Assembly: GCA_023426375.1 (NCBI GenBank)
Contig: JAFAAV010000071.1
Coordinates: 1-61,455 of the forward strand
Length of the DNA stretch: 61,455 bases
DNA from: Actinomycetes bacterium
Lineage (GTDB): Bacteria; Actinomycetota; Actinomycetes; Actinomycetales; Micrococcaceae
Direction: 5' to 3'
Shown here in pieces: positions 49,242 to 58,091 of the stretch. Position numbers and translations under genes: made by a program. The first letter of the stretch is position 1. Each line of letters opens with the position of its first letter. The notes beneath the pieces were generated by a model. That model was given only the letters and a program-made list of their open reading frames with translations, ran no database searches and was not told the DNA's origin.

Positions 49242-50777
49242 CTAGGCCGACGGCGCGTCGTCGTCATCCTTGGGCGGGACAACGGGGGACTGGGTGGTCA
49301 TGGGGTGCGAGTCGCGAGCGGTGGGGCCAACGCGGTCCTCACGGGTCGGAACGGAGTTCGGGATTTCACCGTGCTGTAACTGTTCATGACGCAGGTGACG
49401 GTTGGCCTCGATGGCTTTCATGATGTCCTTGAACTTGGCCTCGGTCAGCGGGTAACCGGCCATGATCAGCATGGCGCCCAGGAAGATCACGGCGGGAACC
49501 AGCCCGGCACCAAGAGCCATGCCGCGAACGGTGTCTTCGGACTGAACGGTGTTGGCTGCGTCGAATCCGCTCCACGTCAGGACGTACCCGGCCACGGCCA
49601 CGCCCACTGCCTGACCCACCTTGCGGGTAAAGGAGAACGCGGAGTAGGTGGCGCCTTCAGTGCGGATGCCGGTCTTGTACTCGCCGTACTCCACGGTGTC
49701 CGCTTCAAGTGCCCAGGTCATGGTGTTGAGGATGCCCATGCCCACGCCCATGAAGAACAGGCCCAGCAGGCTCAGTGCGAAGGAATACCAGAAGAAGTTG
49801 CTGAGGGAGAACAGCACGCCACCCACGGCTGCCAGGATGGCGGCGTACATGAACCCGCGCTTCTTGCCGAGCACACGGGTCACTGTGGGGCCGAACGGGC
49901 CTACGTAGAGAACCGCGCCGGTGGTGATCACGATGGAGATGGTGGCCACCCAGCCAGCTTCGGAGTAGCGAGTCAGCACATAGGTGGAGAGGTAAATGGT
50001 CAGGGCACCGATCACGTTCTGGGCGATCAAATACAACAAGGATGAGCCGCAGAGGCGGATCAGCGGGCCGTTCTGACGGACGGTCGCGATGGTTTCCTTA
50101 AGGGTCACTCGCTCGACCTCGCGGTACACGACTTCCTTGGAGGTCGCGAACGTGGTGAAGAAGAACAGCGCACCGATGATCACGAACGCAACGGCGGTGA
50201 TGAGGAAGGTCGCGGCCAGGTTCTCCGCACCCTTGATGCGCGGCGCCAGGAACAGGGAGAGCAACAGGATGGTCGCGCCGGAGCCGACCATGCGGGCAGA
50301 AGCCAAACGGGAACGGTCCACGGGGTTCTGGCTCATTGCGCCGGCCAGCGAGCCGTACGGAATGTTGACCATCGAATAGAGCAGGCCCATGAGTGCGTAG
50401 CTGATGGTGGCCCACGCCAGTTTGGCGCCGTAGCCGTCCACGGGGATCCAGAAGCACAGCAGGTTGGAGAGCAACAGCGGGATCGAGTACCAGATCAGGA
50501 ACGGGCGGAACTTGCCCCAGCGGGTCATGGTGCGGTCCACCATGCGACCGGCAAACAGGTCCGCGAACGCGTCCCAAACCTTCACGATCATGAGGATCAC
50601 ACCCGCGTGATCCGCACGGATGCCTACCACGTTCGTGTAGAAGAGCAAGAGGAACAGGCCGGTCATCTGGAATGCGATGTTGCAGCCGGCGTCTCCCAAG
50701 CCGTACCCAACCAGGGTCTTGGGCTTGAGATGTGGTTTGTTGATCGCGGGTATTTGCGATGTTGCTGGGACTGACAT
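49242..50777 (-). CDS. GPH-family sugar/uronide:cation symporter
   Basis: A 511-residue glycoside-pentoside-hexuronide family transporter with 12 predicted segments. VGYGLGDAGCNIAFQM at about residues 23-38 and RPFLIWYSIPL near 90 are typical, as is the loop TMTRWGKFR. The C-terminal 60 residues are hydrophilic. Genes on both sides point to import of glucuronate, galacturonate or a glucuronide. AAAGGAG stands seven bases before the ATG. About 260 bases separate it from the uxuB stop, with a hairpin and a cluster-wide motif, so it probably has its own promoter. Confidence 0.9.
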   Translation of the reverse strand: MSVPATSQIPAINKPHLKPKTLVGYGLGDAGCNIAFQMTGLFLLLFYTNVVGIRADHAGVILMIVKVWDAFADLFAGRMVDRTMTRWGKFRPFLIWYSIPLLLSNLLCFWIPVDGYGAKLAWATISYALMGLLYSMVNIPYGSLAGAMSQNPVDRSRLASARMVGSGATILLLSLFLAPRIKGAENLAATFLITAVAFVIIGALFFFTTFATSKEVVYREVERVTLKETIATVRQNGPLIRLCGSSLLYLIAQNVIGALTIYLSTYVLTRYSEAGWVATISIVITTGAVLYVGPFGPTVTRVLGKKRGFMYAAILAAVGGVLFSLSNFFWYSFALSLLGLFFMGVGMGILNTMTWALEADTVEYGEYKTGIRTEGATYSAFSFTRKVGQAVGVAVAGYVLTWSGFDAANTVQSEDTVRGMALGAGLVPAVIFLGAMLIMAGYPLTEAKFKDIMKAIEANRHLRHEQLQHGEIPNSVPTREDRVGPTARDSHPMTTQSPVVPPKDDDDAPSA

Positions 50778-50900
50778 TTAAGGCTCCTTTGCCTGTGTGC
50801 CGATCCGCGCCCTGCGGCGCTGGTTCAAAGGTCAGCGAGGGTTATTCACCCTTGGTTACCCCCAGCTTCCACCCGCGGCACTCGGGAACACGTGTGGTTT

Positions 50901-50911
50901 CCGTGAGTTGC
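50901..50911 (-). promoter_or_regulatory. shared uronate-cluster motif, site 1
   Basis: GCAACTCACGG on the minus strand, extending to GCAACTCACGGAAA; 124 bases upstream of the GPH symporter. Matches sites before uxaC and lacI. Confidence 0.4.
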
Positions 50912-50962
50912 CAGCGGCGTGATTCGGGTCGCGCGACGACGCCGTTCGGTCGCGTGAACGAC

Positions 50963-50994
50963 GAGACGGCCCCCGCACGTGCCGGGGCCGTCTC
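50963..50994 (-). terminator. terminator hairpin after uxuB
   Basis: Perfect 11-base arms GAGACGGCCCC (50963-50973) and 50984-50994, 46 bases past the uxuB stop, without a clear U-run. Confidence 0.65.
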
Positions 50995-51039
50995 AGGGCG
51001 TGTTTCTACTGGTTCAGTGTTGACTGCCAGGGCGCTTGT

Positions 51040-52464
51040 TCAGCGTAGCTCGCTCACCAATCCACTGATCTGATCCACCACGTCCTCCTGCTGCGCGAGC
51101 TCCGCGTCCAGCACGGCGACGAGTGCATGAACGCGCTTACCGGTCGGCTTGCCGTTGGCTTCGAGCACCAGATCGGCGCGTGCGTCGGAAACCTCCGTGC
51201 GGCCGTCGAGGTAGGCGATCCATGCGGCTATGGCCCGGGCCGCGGCGGTTCCGGCGCGACCGGCCTGTCGTTCAGCCTTGAGCACCGGTACAGCGCGCAT
51301 CTGCAGCTTGGTGGAGCCGTCCATCGCGATCTGGGCCAGGTGGTGTGCGATGCGCGGATTGGAGAACCGGTCCAGTAGCGCGTCGCGGTAGCCAGGGATG
51401 TCGAGTCCCGGTGTGGTCAGGTGCTGGGCTGCCTCGTCCCAGAATTCCTCAACCCACGCGCGGCACACGGGATCCCCGATGGCCTCGGCCACGGTTGCGT
51501 GACCGCGCAACTGGCCGGCGTAGGCCATGAGCGAGTGGGAGCCGTTGAGCAACCACAGTTTGCGACGCTCGAAGGGCTCGATGTCGTCCACGAACTCAGC
51601 GCCGGCCTTCTCCCAGCCCGGGCGGCCCGCGGGGAATTCGCCCTGCAGCACCCAGCTGCGGAACGGTTCCGTCACCACGGGCACCTGGTCCGCGTAGCCG
51701 GTTTCCCGGGCCACGTCTGCCAGCACCGAGTCCTCGGTGCGCGGGGTGATGCGGTCGATCGAGGTGGCCACGAAGGACACGTTCTCTTCGACCCACGCCC
51801 CCAGCTCCGGGTCAACGGCAGCGGCCAATCCCTGGATCGCATTGTGCGCGGCCACATTGTTGGCGGACAAGTTGTCGCATGAGACAACAGCCAGCCCACC
51901 GGCGTTCTGACGACGTCGCTCGGCCAGTCCCACGACCACCTTGCCGGCCATCGTGGCCGGGACGCCCACCTCGGAGAGGCCGAACGCGCCGTCGGTGAAT
52001 GCGGCCTTGAGAGACGCGAGATCCTCGGCAACCGCTGACTGCGCGGCGTCGAATGCGAGGCTTTCGCCCAAGTTGTAGGCGGCTTCGGTCACGGTAATGG
52101 TGAGCACCGCGGTGCTGGGTGCGGCCAATAGTTCCCACAACCGGGATACGTTCTCTGCGGGGTGGGCCTCAACGATGCCGTTGATGACCTCGTACTCGTC
52201 GCTGTCGGGACCGCGTTCCACCAGGGTGTAGAGCCCGTCCTGCGCTTCGAGTGAGTTCGCGAGATCTGCCGAGCGCCCCGAGAAGGAGGCATAGCTCCAT
52301 TGGGGGCGAGTGGCGTCGTCCTCGCAATGCTGGGTGTACCAGAGCTGGTGCGCGCGGTGGAAGGCGCCCAAGCCAATATGGACCAGGCGCGGCTGCGGGG
52401 CCGGGGGCACGTCCACGGTGCTGCGGTTGAAGGGGCGCGGTTCGGTGGTGTTCGAGGTGGTCAC
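51040..52464 (-). CDS. uxuB: fructuronate reductase (mannitol dehydrogenase family)
   Basis: A 474-residue polyol/mannonate dehydrogenase-family protein that reduces D-fructuronate to D-mannonate with NADH. VHIGLGAFHRAHQLWYTQ near residues 28-45 is the nucleotide-binding start, and the active-site region WLLNGSHSLMAYAG and the preceding RRK are conserved. The GTG start overlaps the uxaC stop (GTGA), so the two are translationally coupled. Mannitol or tagaturonate reduction is possible by family, but the UxaC and ManD neighbours favour fructuronate. Confidence 0.9.
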   Translation of the reverse strand: MTTSNTTEPRPFNRSTVDVPPAPQPRLVHIGLGAFHRAHQLWYTQHCEDDATRPQWSYASFSGRSADLANSLEAQDGLYTLVERGPDSDEYEVINGIVEAHPAENVSRLWELLAAPSTAVLTITVTEAAYNLGESLAFDAAQSAVAEDLASLKAAFTDGAFGLSEVGVPATMAGKVVVGLAERRRQNAGGLAVVSCDNLSANNVAAHNAIQGLAAAVDPELGAWVEENVSFVATSIDRITPRTEDSVLADVARETGYADQVPVVTEPFRSWVLQGEFPAGRPGWEKAGAEFVDDIEPFERRKLWLLNGSHSLMAYAGQLRGHATVAEAIGDPVCRAWVEEFWDEAAQHLTTPGLDIPGYRDALLDRFSNPRIAHHLAQIAMDGSTKLQMRAVPVLKAERQAGRAGTAAARAIAAWIAYLDGRTEVSDARADLVLEANGKPTGKRVHALVAVLDAELAQQEDVVDQISGLVSELR

Positions 52465-53870
52465 AGCTTGAAAACCCTTCTGGGAGCGGCGTCGACGATA
52501 TCCACGATGATCTCGGCGGCGCGGTCCTCACTGATGCGGTGTTCGGCCACGTACTTGGCCAGGAAGGCAGCCTCCGTGCGGCGGGAGGCGTCGTGGCGGG
52601 CGGGAATGGAGCAGAACGCGCGGGTGTCGTCGATGAACCCGGACGAGCGCGAGAAGCCCGCGGTGCCGGTGATCGCCGAGCGCCAGCGGAACATGGCGTC
52701 CGGCTCGTCGATGAACCACCAGGGCGCGCCCACGTACACGGACGGGTAGAAACCGGCCAGCGGGGCGATCTCGCGCGAGTAAACGGTCTCGTCGATCGTG
52801 AACAGGACGAAATGGAAATCCTTGCGATTGCCGAAATCTCCGAGCAGCGGTTGCAGGCCGCGGGTGTACTCCATGGCGAAGGGAATGTCGTGGCCGGTGT
52901 CCGCCCCGTACTTCTCGAAGGTCTCGGGGGAGTGGTTGCGGTGAACACCGGGGTGGATCGTCATGACCAGGCCGTCCTCCACCGACATCCGCGCGAACTG
53001 GTAGGTCATGTGCGCCTCGAACGCGTTGGCCTCCGCCACGGTGGCCTCGCCGCGCAGGCCCTTCTCGAACAGGCGGGAGGCTTCGGCCGGATCCAGCTTG
53101 AGGGTGTCCGCGTTGAGCGTCCCGTGATCCGCGGAGACCGCGCCGCGGTCGATGAAGTACTTCCGGCGGTTCTCCATGGCGCGGAGATAGCCCTCGTGGC
53201 CCGTGAGTCCGTCACCGGCGACGTCGATGAGCTTTCGCGCCCGCTCCGCGCAGCCCGCGCCGTGGAACTTCACGTAGGCGTCCGGGCGGAACGTAGGCAG
53301 CACGCGCCCGGAGAAGGAATCGTCCGCGGCGATCTGCTCGTGGGCCGCGAGATCGTCCAGGGGATCGTCCGTGGTGGCCATGACCTCGAGCTTGAACTTC
53401 CCGAACAGCTCGCGCGGGCGGAAATCGGGGCGTTCCACGATGGCCTGCAGCTGGTCGTAGATCTCGTCCGCGTGGGCCTCGTCGATCCGGGAGTCGTCGA
53501 TGCCGAACACGTTCACGAACTCGGACCGCAGCCAGTACCCGGAGGCCGTGCCGTCGAACAGGTGCCAGTTGCGGCAGAAGATCCGCCACGCCTCACGCGG
53601 ATCCGCGCCCGAGCTCTTGCCCACGTTCAGATCGGCCAGGTCCACACCGTTCGCGTGCAGCAACCGGGTCACGTAGTGGTCCGGACTGATCAACAGCTGG
53701 GTCGGATCCGGGAACGGCGTGTTCTCCGCGATGATCCGGGCGTCCACGTGCCCGTGCGGGGACACGATCGGCAGGTCCTCGACCTGCTCCAGGAGGTTGC
53801 GGGCGATCTCCCGCGTGGCGGGATCGGCCGGCAACAAGCGGTCGGGGTGAGCTGCTATCGACGTTGACAT
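52461..53870 (-). CDS. uxaC: glucuronate isomerase
   Basis: A 469-residue uronate isomerase (amidohydrolase superfamily) that converts D-glucuronate to D-fructuronate, and galacturonate to tagaturonate. The metal-binding H-x-H is in SPHGHVDAR near residues 38-46. LISPDHYVTRLLHANGV and MTIHPGVHRNHS are characteristic. ATG start. First gene of the uxaC-uxuB pair; a GCAACTCACGG motif lies 43 bases upstream. Confidence 0.94.
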   Translation of the reverse strand: MSTSIAAHPDRLLPADPATREIARNLLEQVEDLPIVSPHGHVDARIIAENTPFPDPTQLLISPDHYVTRLLHANGVDLADLNVGKSSGADPREAWRIFCRNWHLFDGTASGYWLRSEFVNVFGIDDSRIDEAHADEIYDQLQAIVERPDFRPRELFGKFKLEVMATTDDPLDDLAAHEQIAADDSFSGRVLPTFRPDAYVKFHGAGCAERARKLIDVAGDGLTGHEGYLRAMENRRKYFIDRGAVSADHGTLNADTLKLDPAEASRLFEKGLRGEATVAEANAFEAHMTYQFARMSVEDGLVMTIHPGVHRNHSPETFEKYGADTGHDIPFAMEYTRGLQPLLGDFGNRKDFHFVLFTIDETVYSREIAPLAGFYPSVYVGAPWWFIDEPDAMFRWRSAITGTAGFSRSSGFIDDTRAFCSIPARHDASRRTEAAFLAKYVAEHRISEDRAAEIIVDIVDAAPRRVFKL

Positions 53871-53901
53871 GCTCTCATCACAGCCCGGCCGTCCCGCGCG
53901 C

Positions 53902-53923
53902 GCAACGGGTTGCCGTGAGTTGC
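53902..53923 (-). promoter_or_regulatory. shared uronate-cluster motif, site 2, with inverted repeat
   Basis: GCAACTCACGG on the minus strand (53913-53923) adjoins GCAAC-GG-GTTGC (53902-53913), 32-53 bases before uxaC. A good position for a LacI-family operator. Confidence 0.45.
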
Positions 53924-53997
53924 TGGGTGCCCCGGCGAGTCCCGCGGGGTCGGTCAGGGGACGACGCCGCCGGGCCGGGGCGCGGCGCCGTCGAACG

Positions 53998-55032
53998 TCA
54001 CGGCTCCACGAACGGCAGGTCCGAGGACGTGCGCACCACCAGGGACGTGGGGACCAGGACGGGTTTGGCCGCGGTGTGGGCGGCGCCGCGAATCATGGCC
54101 AGGAGGTTCGTGACCGCCGTGCGCCCCATCGTGTACATGGGCGCGGCCACGGAGGACAGCGGGGGGTTCATCAGGTCCAGTTCCTGGACGTTGTCGAACC
54201 CCACGACCGCCACGTCCTGCGGGATGCGCACGTGGTGCTTCTGCAGCTCGTGGGCGAAACCCATGGCCATGAGGTCGTTGTAGAGGACCACCGCCGGGAC
54301 CCGGTGGGTGAGCCAACGCTGTGCGGCCAGGGCGCCGCCCTTGACCGTGGGCTCGAACGGGCCGGCGTGATACACCTTCAGCTCGAGTTCCAGGCCCGCT
54401 TCCCGCAGCGCGCGCCAGCGCATCCCGTTGGACCAGGACGCCTCCGGTCCGGACGCGTACATGATGGTGCGCCGCCCGGAGGAGGCCAGGTGCTCGGCGG
54501 CCCGGCGCATGCCCCGGGCGTTGTCCGCCACCACGGACGCGACCCCGTTGACCGCGCGGTTCACGATCACGGTGGGTTTCTGCTTGGCCATCATGCGGAT
54601 CGCGGAGTCGGACATCCGTGAGCTGGTCAGCAGCACGCCGTCCACCAGCGGCAGGGCGCGCTCGGCGATGGAGCGTTCCAGCTGGTCCGATTCCCGGGTG
54701 TGGTTGAGCAGCACCGTGTACCCGGCCTCGGTCGCGGCGGCCTCCGCGCCCCGGATGAGCTCGAAGAACACCGGGTTGGAGATGTCCGCGAGCAACAGGG
54801 CGATCAGGTTGCTGCGCCGCCCCTCGCCCCCGGTGCGTGCGACCGAGCGGGTCCGATAGCCCAGGGCCTCCGCGGCGGCGCGCACGCGCTCGGCGGTGTC
54901 GAACGAGACCCGTCCCGGTCGGGCGAACGTGCGGGACACGGTGGACGGGGCCACGCCCGCTCGGCGCGCGACGTCGTAAATGGTGGGGGCAGCTCCGGGT
55001 GTCCGCGGGCTCTCCCCAGAATCTGCACTCAT
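53998..55032 (-). CDS. LacI family transcriptional regulator
   Basis: A 344-residue LacI/GalR regulator. The N-terminal helix-turn-helix is TIYDVARRAGVAPSTVSRTFARPG near residues 17-40, followed by a hinge and a periplasmic-binding-protein-like effector domain (LIALLLADISNPVFFELIRGAE, VVGFDNVQELDLMNPPLSSV). The effector is probably a uronate-pathway intermediate. ATG 55032 is used; an ATG five codons upstream would lie inside a GCAACTCATG motif also found before uxaC and the symporter gene, suggesting that stretch is operator, not coding. Confidence 0.88.
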   Translation of the reverse strand: MSADSGESPRTPGAAPTIYDVARRAGVAPSTVSRTFARPGRVSFDTAERVRAAAEALGYRTRSVARTGGEGRRSNLIALLLADISNPVFFELIRGAEAAATEAGYTVLLNHTRESDQLERSIAERALPLVDGVLLTSSRMSDSAIRMMAKQKPTVIVNRAVNGVASVVADNARGMRRAAEHLASSGRRTIMYASGPEASWSNGMRWRALREAGLELELKVYHAGPFEPTVKGGALAAQRWLTHRVPAVVLYNDLMAMGFAHELQKHHVRIPQDVAVVGFDNVQELDLMNPPLSSVAAPMYTMGRTAVTNLLAMIRGAAHTAAKPVLVPTSLVVRTSSDLPFVEP

Positions 55033-55044
55033 GGCCCCGATTGT

Positions 55045-55054
55045 CATGAGTTGC
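55045..55054 (-). promoter_or_regulatory. shared uronate-cluster motif, site 3
   Basis: GCAACTCATG on the minus strand, 13 bases before the regulator start; it would allow autoregulation. Confidence 0.4.
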
Positions 55055-55191
55055 CGCGGAGCATGTCAAAGGTCCGGCCCACGGTGTCGGTTCGTGGCGG
55101 GCCCCCCGCGCTCACCCCGCCCGAGCGCGCCACGAGCGGTTCTCCCGGCCCGTGGTCACCGGGACCATGGGAGGGGGCGCATACTTTCCGG

Positions 55192-55941
55192 GTGATCACA
55201 CTTGCCCTGGTGCTCCTCGTCGTGGGAGTGGTGTACGCCGTGGAGCACGGCTGGCCCGGTTTCCGCAAGATCGGCCGCTGGTGGCTGCGCCGTGGGGATC
55301 CGGTCAAGGACTGGGTGCGCCGGGCACCCCTGACGTACCTGTACCTGGTGCTGCTCACGTTCACCACGTGGTTGCTGTGGAACACGAACGGGCGGTTGCG
55401 CGGGGCGTTCCTCGCGGAACAGTCCACGAGCCTGCATCAGTTGGGCATCAATCCGGTGACCGTTCTGCTGCGCAGCGCCATGTACGTCTCACCCATCGAA
55501 CTCGCGGTGTGGTGGATCGCGTTCTCCCTGGTCGTGGCGCCCATGGAACACCGCTTCGGGTGGCGGCGCGTGTTCGCCGGCTTCGCGATCGGGCACGTGG
55601 GTGCCACGGTCTCGACCGCGGCCCTGCAAATGTGGGAGGCCCAGGCCTTCCCGAATCCCGACCTGATCCCGGAACGGATCGACGTGGGCGCGAGCTACGG
55701 GTTCTTCGCGCTCGCCGCGCTGGCCACCTATCACGGTTCCGCGCGCCGCAGGCTCCTGTGGGCCGCCGGGCTCGTGGCCGTGGCGGCGGGCGGGATGCTC
55801 CTGGACTTCGGGTGGACGGCCATCGGGCACGCGATCGCGGTGCTGCTGGGTTTCGCGTGCTACCGACTGGTGAATTCCGACGCCGCCGTCCACCACGAGG
55901 CGCGCGTCCGGGCCCGGCGGCTGTACGAGATGGAGCACTGA
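55192..55941 (+). CDS. rhomboid-like intramembrane protein
   Basis: A 249-residue membrane protein with six or so segments. A serine motif G-A-S168-Y-G in the fifth hydrophobic region and H213 in IGHAIAVLLGF in the last segment match the Ser-His dyad of rhomboid proteases (GxSxG and His). The HRF-like MEHRFGWRRVFAGFAIGHVG also resembles rhomboids. GTG 55192 is chosen: CATACT stands six bases before it, no ribosome binding site exists, and the reading frame upstream is not protein-like. Substrates unknown. Confidence 0.78.
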   Translation: MITLALVLLVVGVVYAVEHGWPGFRKIGRWWLRRGDPVKDWVRRAPLTYLYLVLLTFTTWLLWNTNGRLRGAFLAEQSTSLHQLGINPVTVLLRSAMYVSPIELAVWWIAFSLVVAPMEHRFGWRRVFAGFAIGHVGATVSTAALQMWEAQAFPNPDLIPERIDVGASYGFFALAALATYHGSARRRLLWAAGLVAVAAGGMLLDFGWTAIGHAIAVLLGFACYRLVNSDAAVHHEARVRARRLYEMEH

Positions 55942-56202
55942 TCCGGCACGGCCCCCGGTCTCGTGGGTCCGGACCGGAAGGGGTCGACGGCGCAGCAGAG
56001 TTCGACGGCGCCGCGCAGTGTGACCATCCAGCGGACCCACTCGTCCCGGTTGCCCGCGTGACGCGCGCCACCTAGTATGCAGCTTGTATCTATGCGACCC
56101 GCGGCCTGATCGCTATGGGCCGCCGCTCGCCCCACACCCCGGGGCGCGCGGACGAACGAGTGGGTACGGAACCGGCCGGAGCGACGTCGAACAGGGAGCA
56201 CC

Positions 56203-56814
56203 ATGGCGCACAACGCGGCCGAGCGCGCGTACGAGCATGTCAAGGCCCGGATCCTCACGGGTGAGCTGGACGGGCACATGTTGTCCGAGGGCGTCTTCGC
56301 CACGGAGCTGGGGGTCTCGCGGACTCCCGTCCGTGAGGCGTTCCTGCGGCTCCAGGTGGAGGGGCTCATGCGGCTCTACCCCAAGCGCGGTGCGCTCGTG
56401 GTGCCGGTGGGCCCGCACGAGTCCCGCGAGGAGCTCGCCGCACGGCGGGTCGTGGAGTGCGCGAGCGTGAAGGAGGCGATCGGGGAGCCCGATCTGCCCG
56501 ACACCCTCGCCGACCTCCTGGAACAGCAGCGAAAGGCTGTGGGCACGCCGCGATTCGGTGAGCTGGATGCCGCGTTCCACACCGCTCTCGTGGAGGCCGC
56601 GGGCAACAGTCTGCTGAGCGGCTTCTACCAGGGGCTGCGGGACCGGCAGATCCGGTTGATCGCCACCGCGGTGCGCACGGTCCAGGAGCGGTCGGACGAG
56701 ATCCTGGCGCAGCACGCGGAGATCGTGGCGGGCGTTCGGGAGAAGGATGCGGAACGGGTGGAGGCCCTGTTGGCGGAGCATTTGCAGCGCGTGTACGAAG
56801 GGATCGTGTCATGA
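56203..56814 (+). CDS. GntR family regulator with FCD domain
   Basis: A 203-residue FadR-type regulator with the winged helix ATELGVSRTPVREAFLRLQVEGLM (about residues 32-55) and a helical FCD ligand domain with LDAAFHTALVEAAGN. GGGAGC precedes the ATG. The stop overlaps the MFS gene (ATGA), so it probably controls that transporter. A TAGTAT at 56073-56078 and TTGTATCTAT nearby could be promoter or operator. The 261-base gap before it holds nothing else recognised. Effector unknown. Confidence 0.88.
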   Translation: MAHNAAERAYEHVKARILTGELDGHMLSEGVFATELGVSRTPVREAFLRLQVEGLMRLYPKRGALVVPVGPHESREELAARRVVECASVKEAIGEPDLPDTLADLLEQQRKAVGTPRFGELDAAFHTALVEAAGNSLLSGFYQGLRDRQIRLIATAVRTVQERSDEILAQHAEIVAGVREKDAERVEALLAEHLQRVYEGIVS

Positions 56815-58037
56815 GTGTGAAGCCCTGGATGAGGGTCAGTTCGGCGCTGTTGGCGGTGGCGTGGGGTGGCAACGAGTTCACCCCGTTGCTCGTCATGTAC
56901 CGCACGGTGGAGGGCTATGAGCAGGTGGCCGTGGACATGCTCCTGGCCGCGTACGTCCTGGGGATCGTCCCGGCCCTGTTGATCGGCGGGCCGCTGTCCG
57001 ACCGGCACGGGCGGCGGGCACTGATGATCCCCGCGCCCATCCTCGCGATGGTGGGCAGCATCCTGTTGGCCCTGGGCGCCGGGAGTCTGGTGCTGCTCTT
57101 CGTGGGCCGGGTCTTCTCCGGGCTGGCCCTGGGACTGGGCATGGCCGTGGGGACCTCGTGGATCAAGGAGCTCTCCGACCGGCCGTACGAGGCATACCCG
57201 GAACGGGTCTCGGGCGCTCGCAGGGCGTCCCTGTCGCTCACGGCCGGTTTCGCCCTGGGGGCCGCGATCGCGGCGACGCTCGCCCAGTTCGCCCCGCTGC
57301 AGACCGTGTTGCCGTACGTGATCAACCTGTTGATCTGTCTGCCCGCGGTCCTGCTGGTCGCGGGCGCCCCCGAGACCCGCCACGCGACCGCGCCGCACGG
57401 CTCGCTCCTGTCCGACCTGAAGATCCCGGCCACGCGCCAGCACCGGTTCTGGTTCGTGGTGGCGCCGTCCGCGCCCTGGGTGTTCGGGTGCGCGGCGTCC
57501 TCGTACGCGATCCTCCCGGCGCTCATGGCGGACGTCGTGGGCCCGGACTACGGCATCGCGTTCTCGGGGCTCATGTGCCTGGTGGGTCTGGGCTGTGGGT
57601 TCTTCATCCAGCCCCTGGGCCGTCATCTGGACCGCGACGGTTCCATCCGTTCGCTCGCCGTGGGCATGGTCGCGGTGATCCTGGGCATGCTCACCGCGGT
57701 GGCCGCCGCCGCGACCCTGAACATCGTGGTGGTCCTCGCGGCCTCCGCGGTCCTCGGCTGCGGCTACGGTCTCGTGCTGATCTCCGGGCTGCAGGAGGTC
57801 CAGCGCATCGCCCGCCCGGACGACCTGGCGGGACTCACCGCGGTCTTCTACTCCCTGACCTACGTGGGCTTCTTCGTGCCCATGGTCCTCGCGCTGATCG
57901 CCCGGTTCACGTCCTACCCGTGGTTGTTCGCCTCCGGCGCCGTGATCGCGGCCCTGTGCCTGGGCGTCATGGCCTACGGGCGGCGACACGAGGTGCGCGA
58001 CCTGGACGCCCTCGAGGCCGCGGCGGTCGCGCGGTAG
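56811..58037 (+). CDS. MFS transporter
   Basis: A 408-residue major facilitator superfamily protein with 12 predicted segments. The loop-2/3 motif is GGPLSDRHGRRALMI near residues 57-71. The sequence opens MRVSSALLAVAWGGNEFTPLL, seen in a group of drug/metabolite efflux MFS proteins. It is translationally coupled to the upstream FCD-type GntR regulator. Export of a small acidic or aromatic compound is plausible but not shown. Confidence 0.87.
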   Translation: MSVKPWMRVSSALLAVAWGGNEFTPLLVMYRTVEGYEQVAVDMLLAAYVLGIVPALLIGGPLSDRHGRRALMIPAPILAMVGSILLALGAGSLVLLFVGRVFSGLALGLGMAVGTSWIKELSDRPYEAYPERVSGARRASLSLTAGFALGAAIAATLAQFAPLQTVLPYVINLLICLPAVLLVAGAPETRHATAPHGSLLSDLKIPATRQHRFWFVVAPSAPWVFGCAASSYAILPALMADVVGPDYGIAFSGLMCLVGLGCGFFIQPLGRHLDRDGSIRSLAVGMVAVILGMLTAVAAAATLNIVVVLAASAVLGCGYGLVLISGLQEVQRIARPDDLAGLTAVFYSLTYVGFFVPMVLALIARFTSYPWLFASGAVIAALCLGVMAYGRRHEVRDLDALEAAAVAR

Positions 58038-58053
58038 CCCGCGCAGCGGCGTC

Positions 58054-58075
58054 GTCGTCCCGTGACGGGTACGAC
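58054..58075. terminator. convergent hairpin between the MFS and TSUP genes
   Basis: GTCGTCCCGT-G-ACGGG-T-ACGAC, a 10-base stem with one bulge, lies between the converging stops. Confidence 0.5.
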
Positions 58076-58091
58076 CGCGCGGCAGCCGCGC

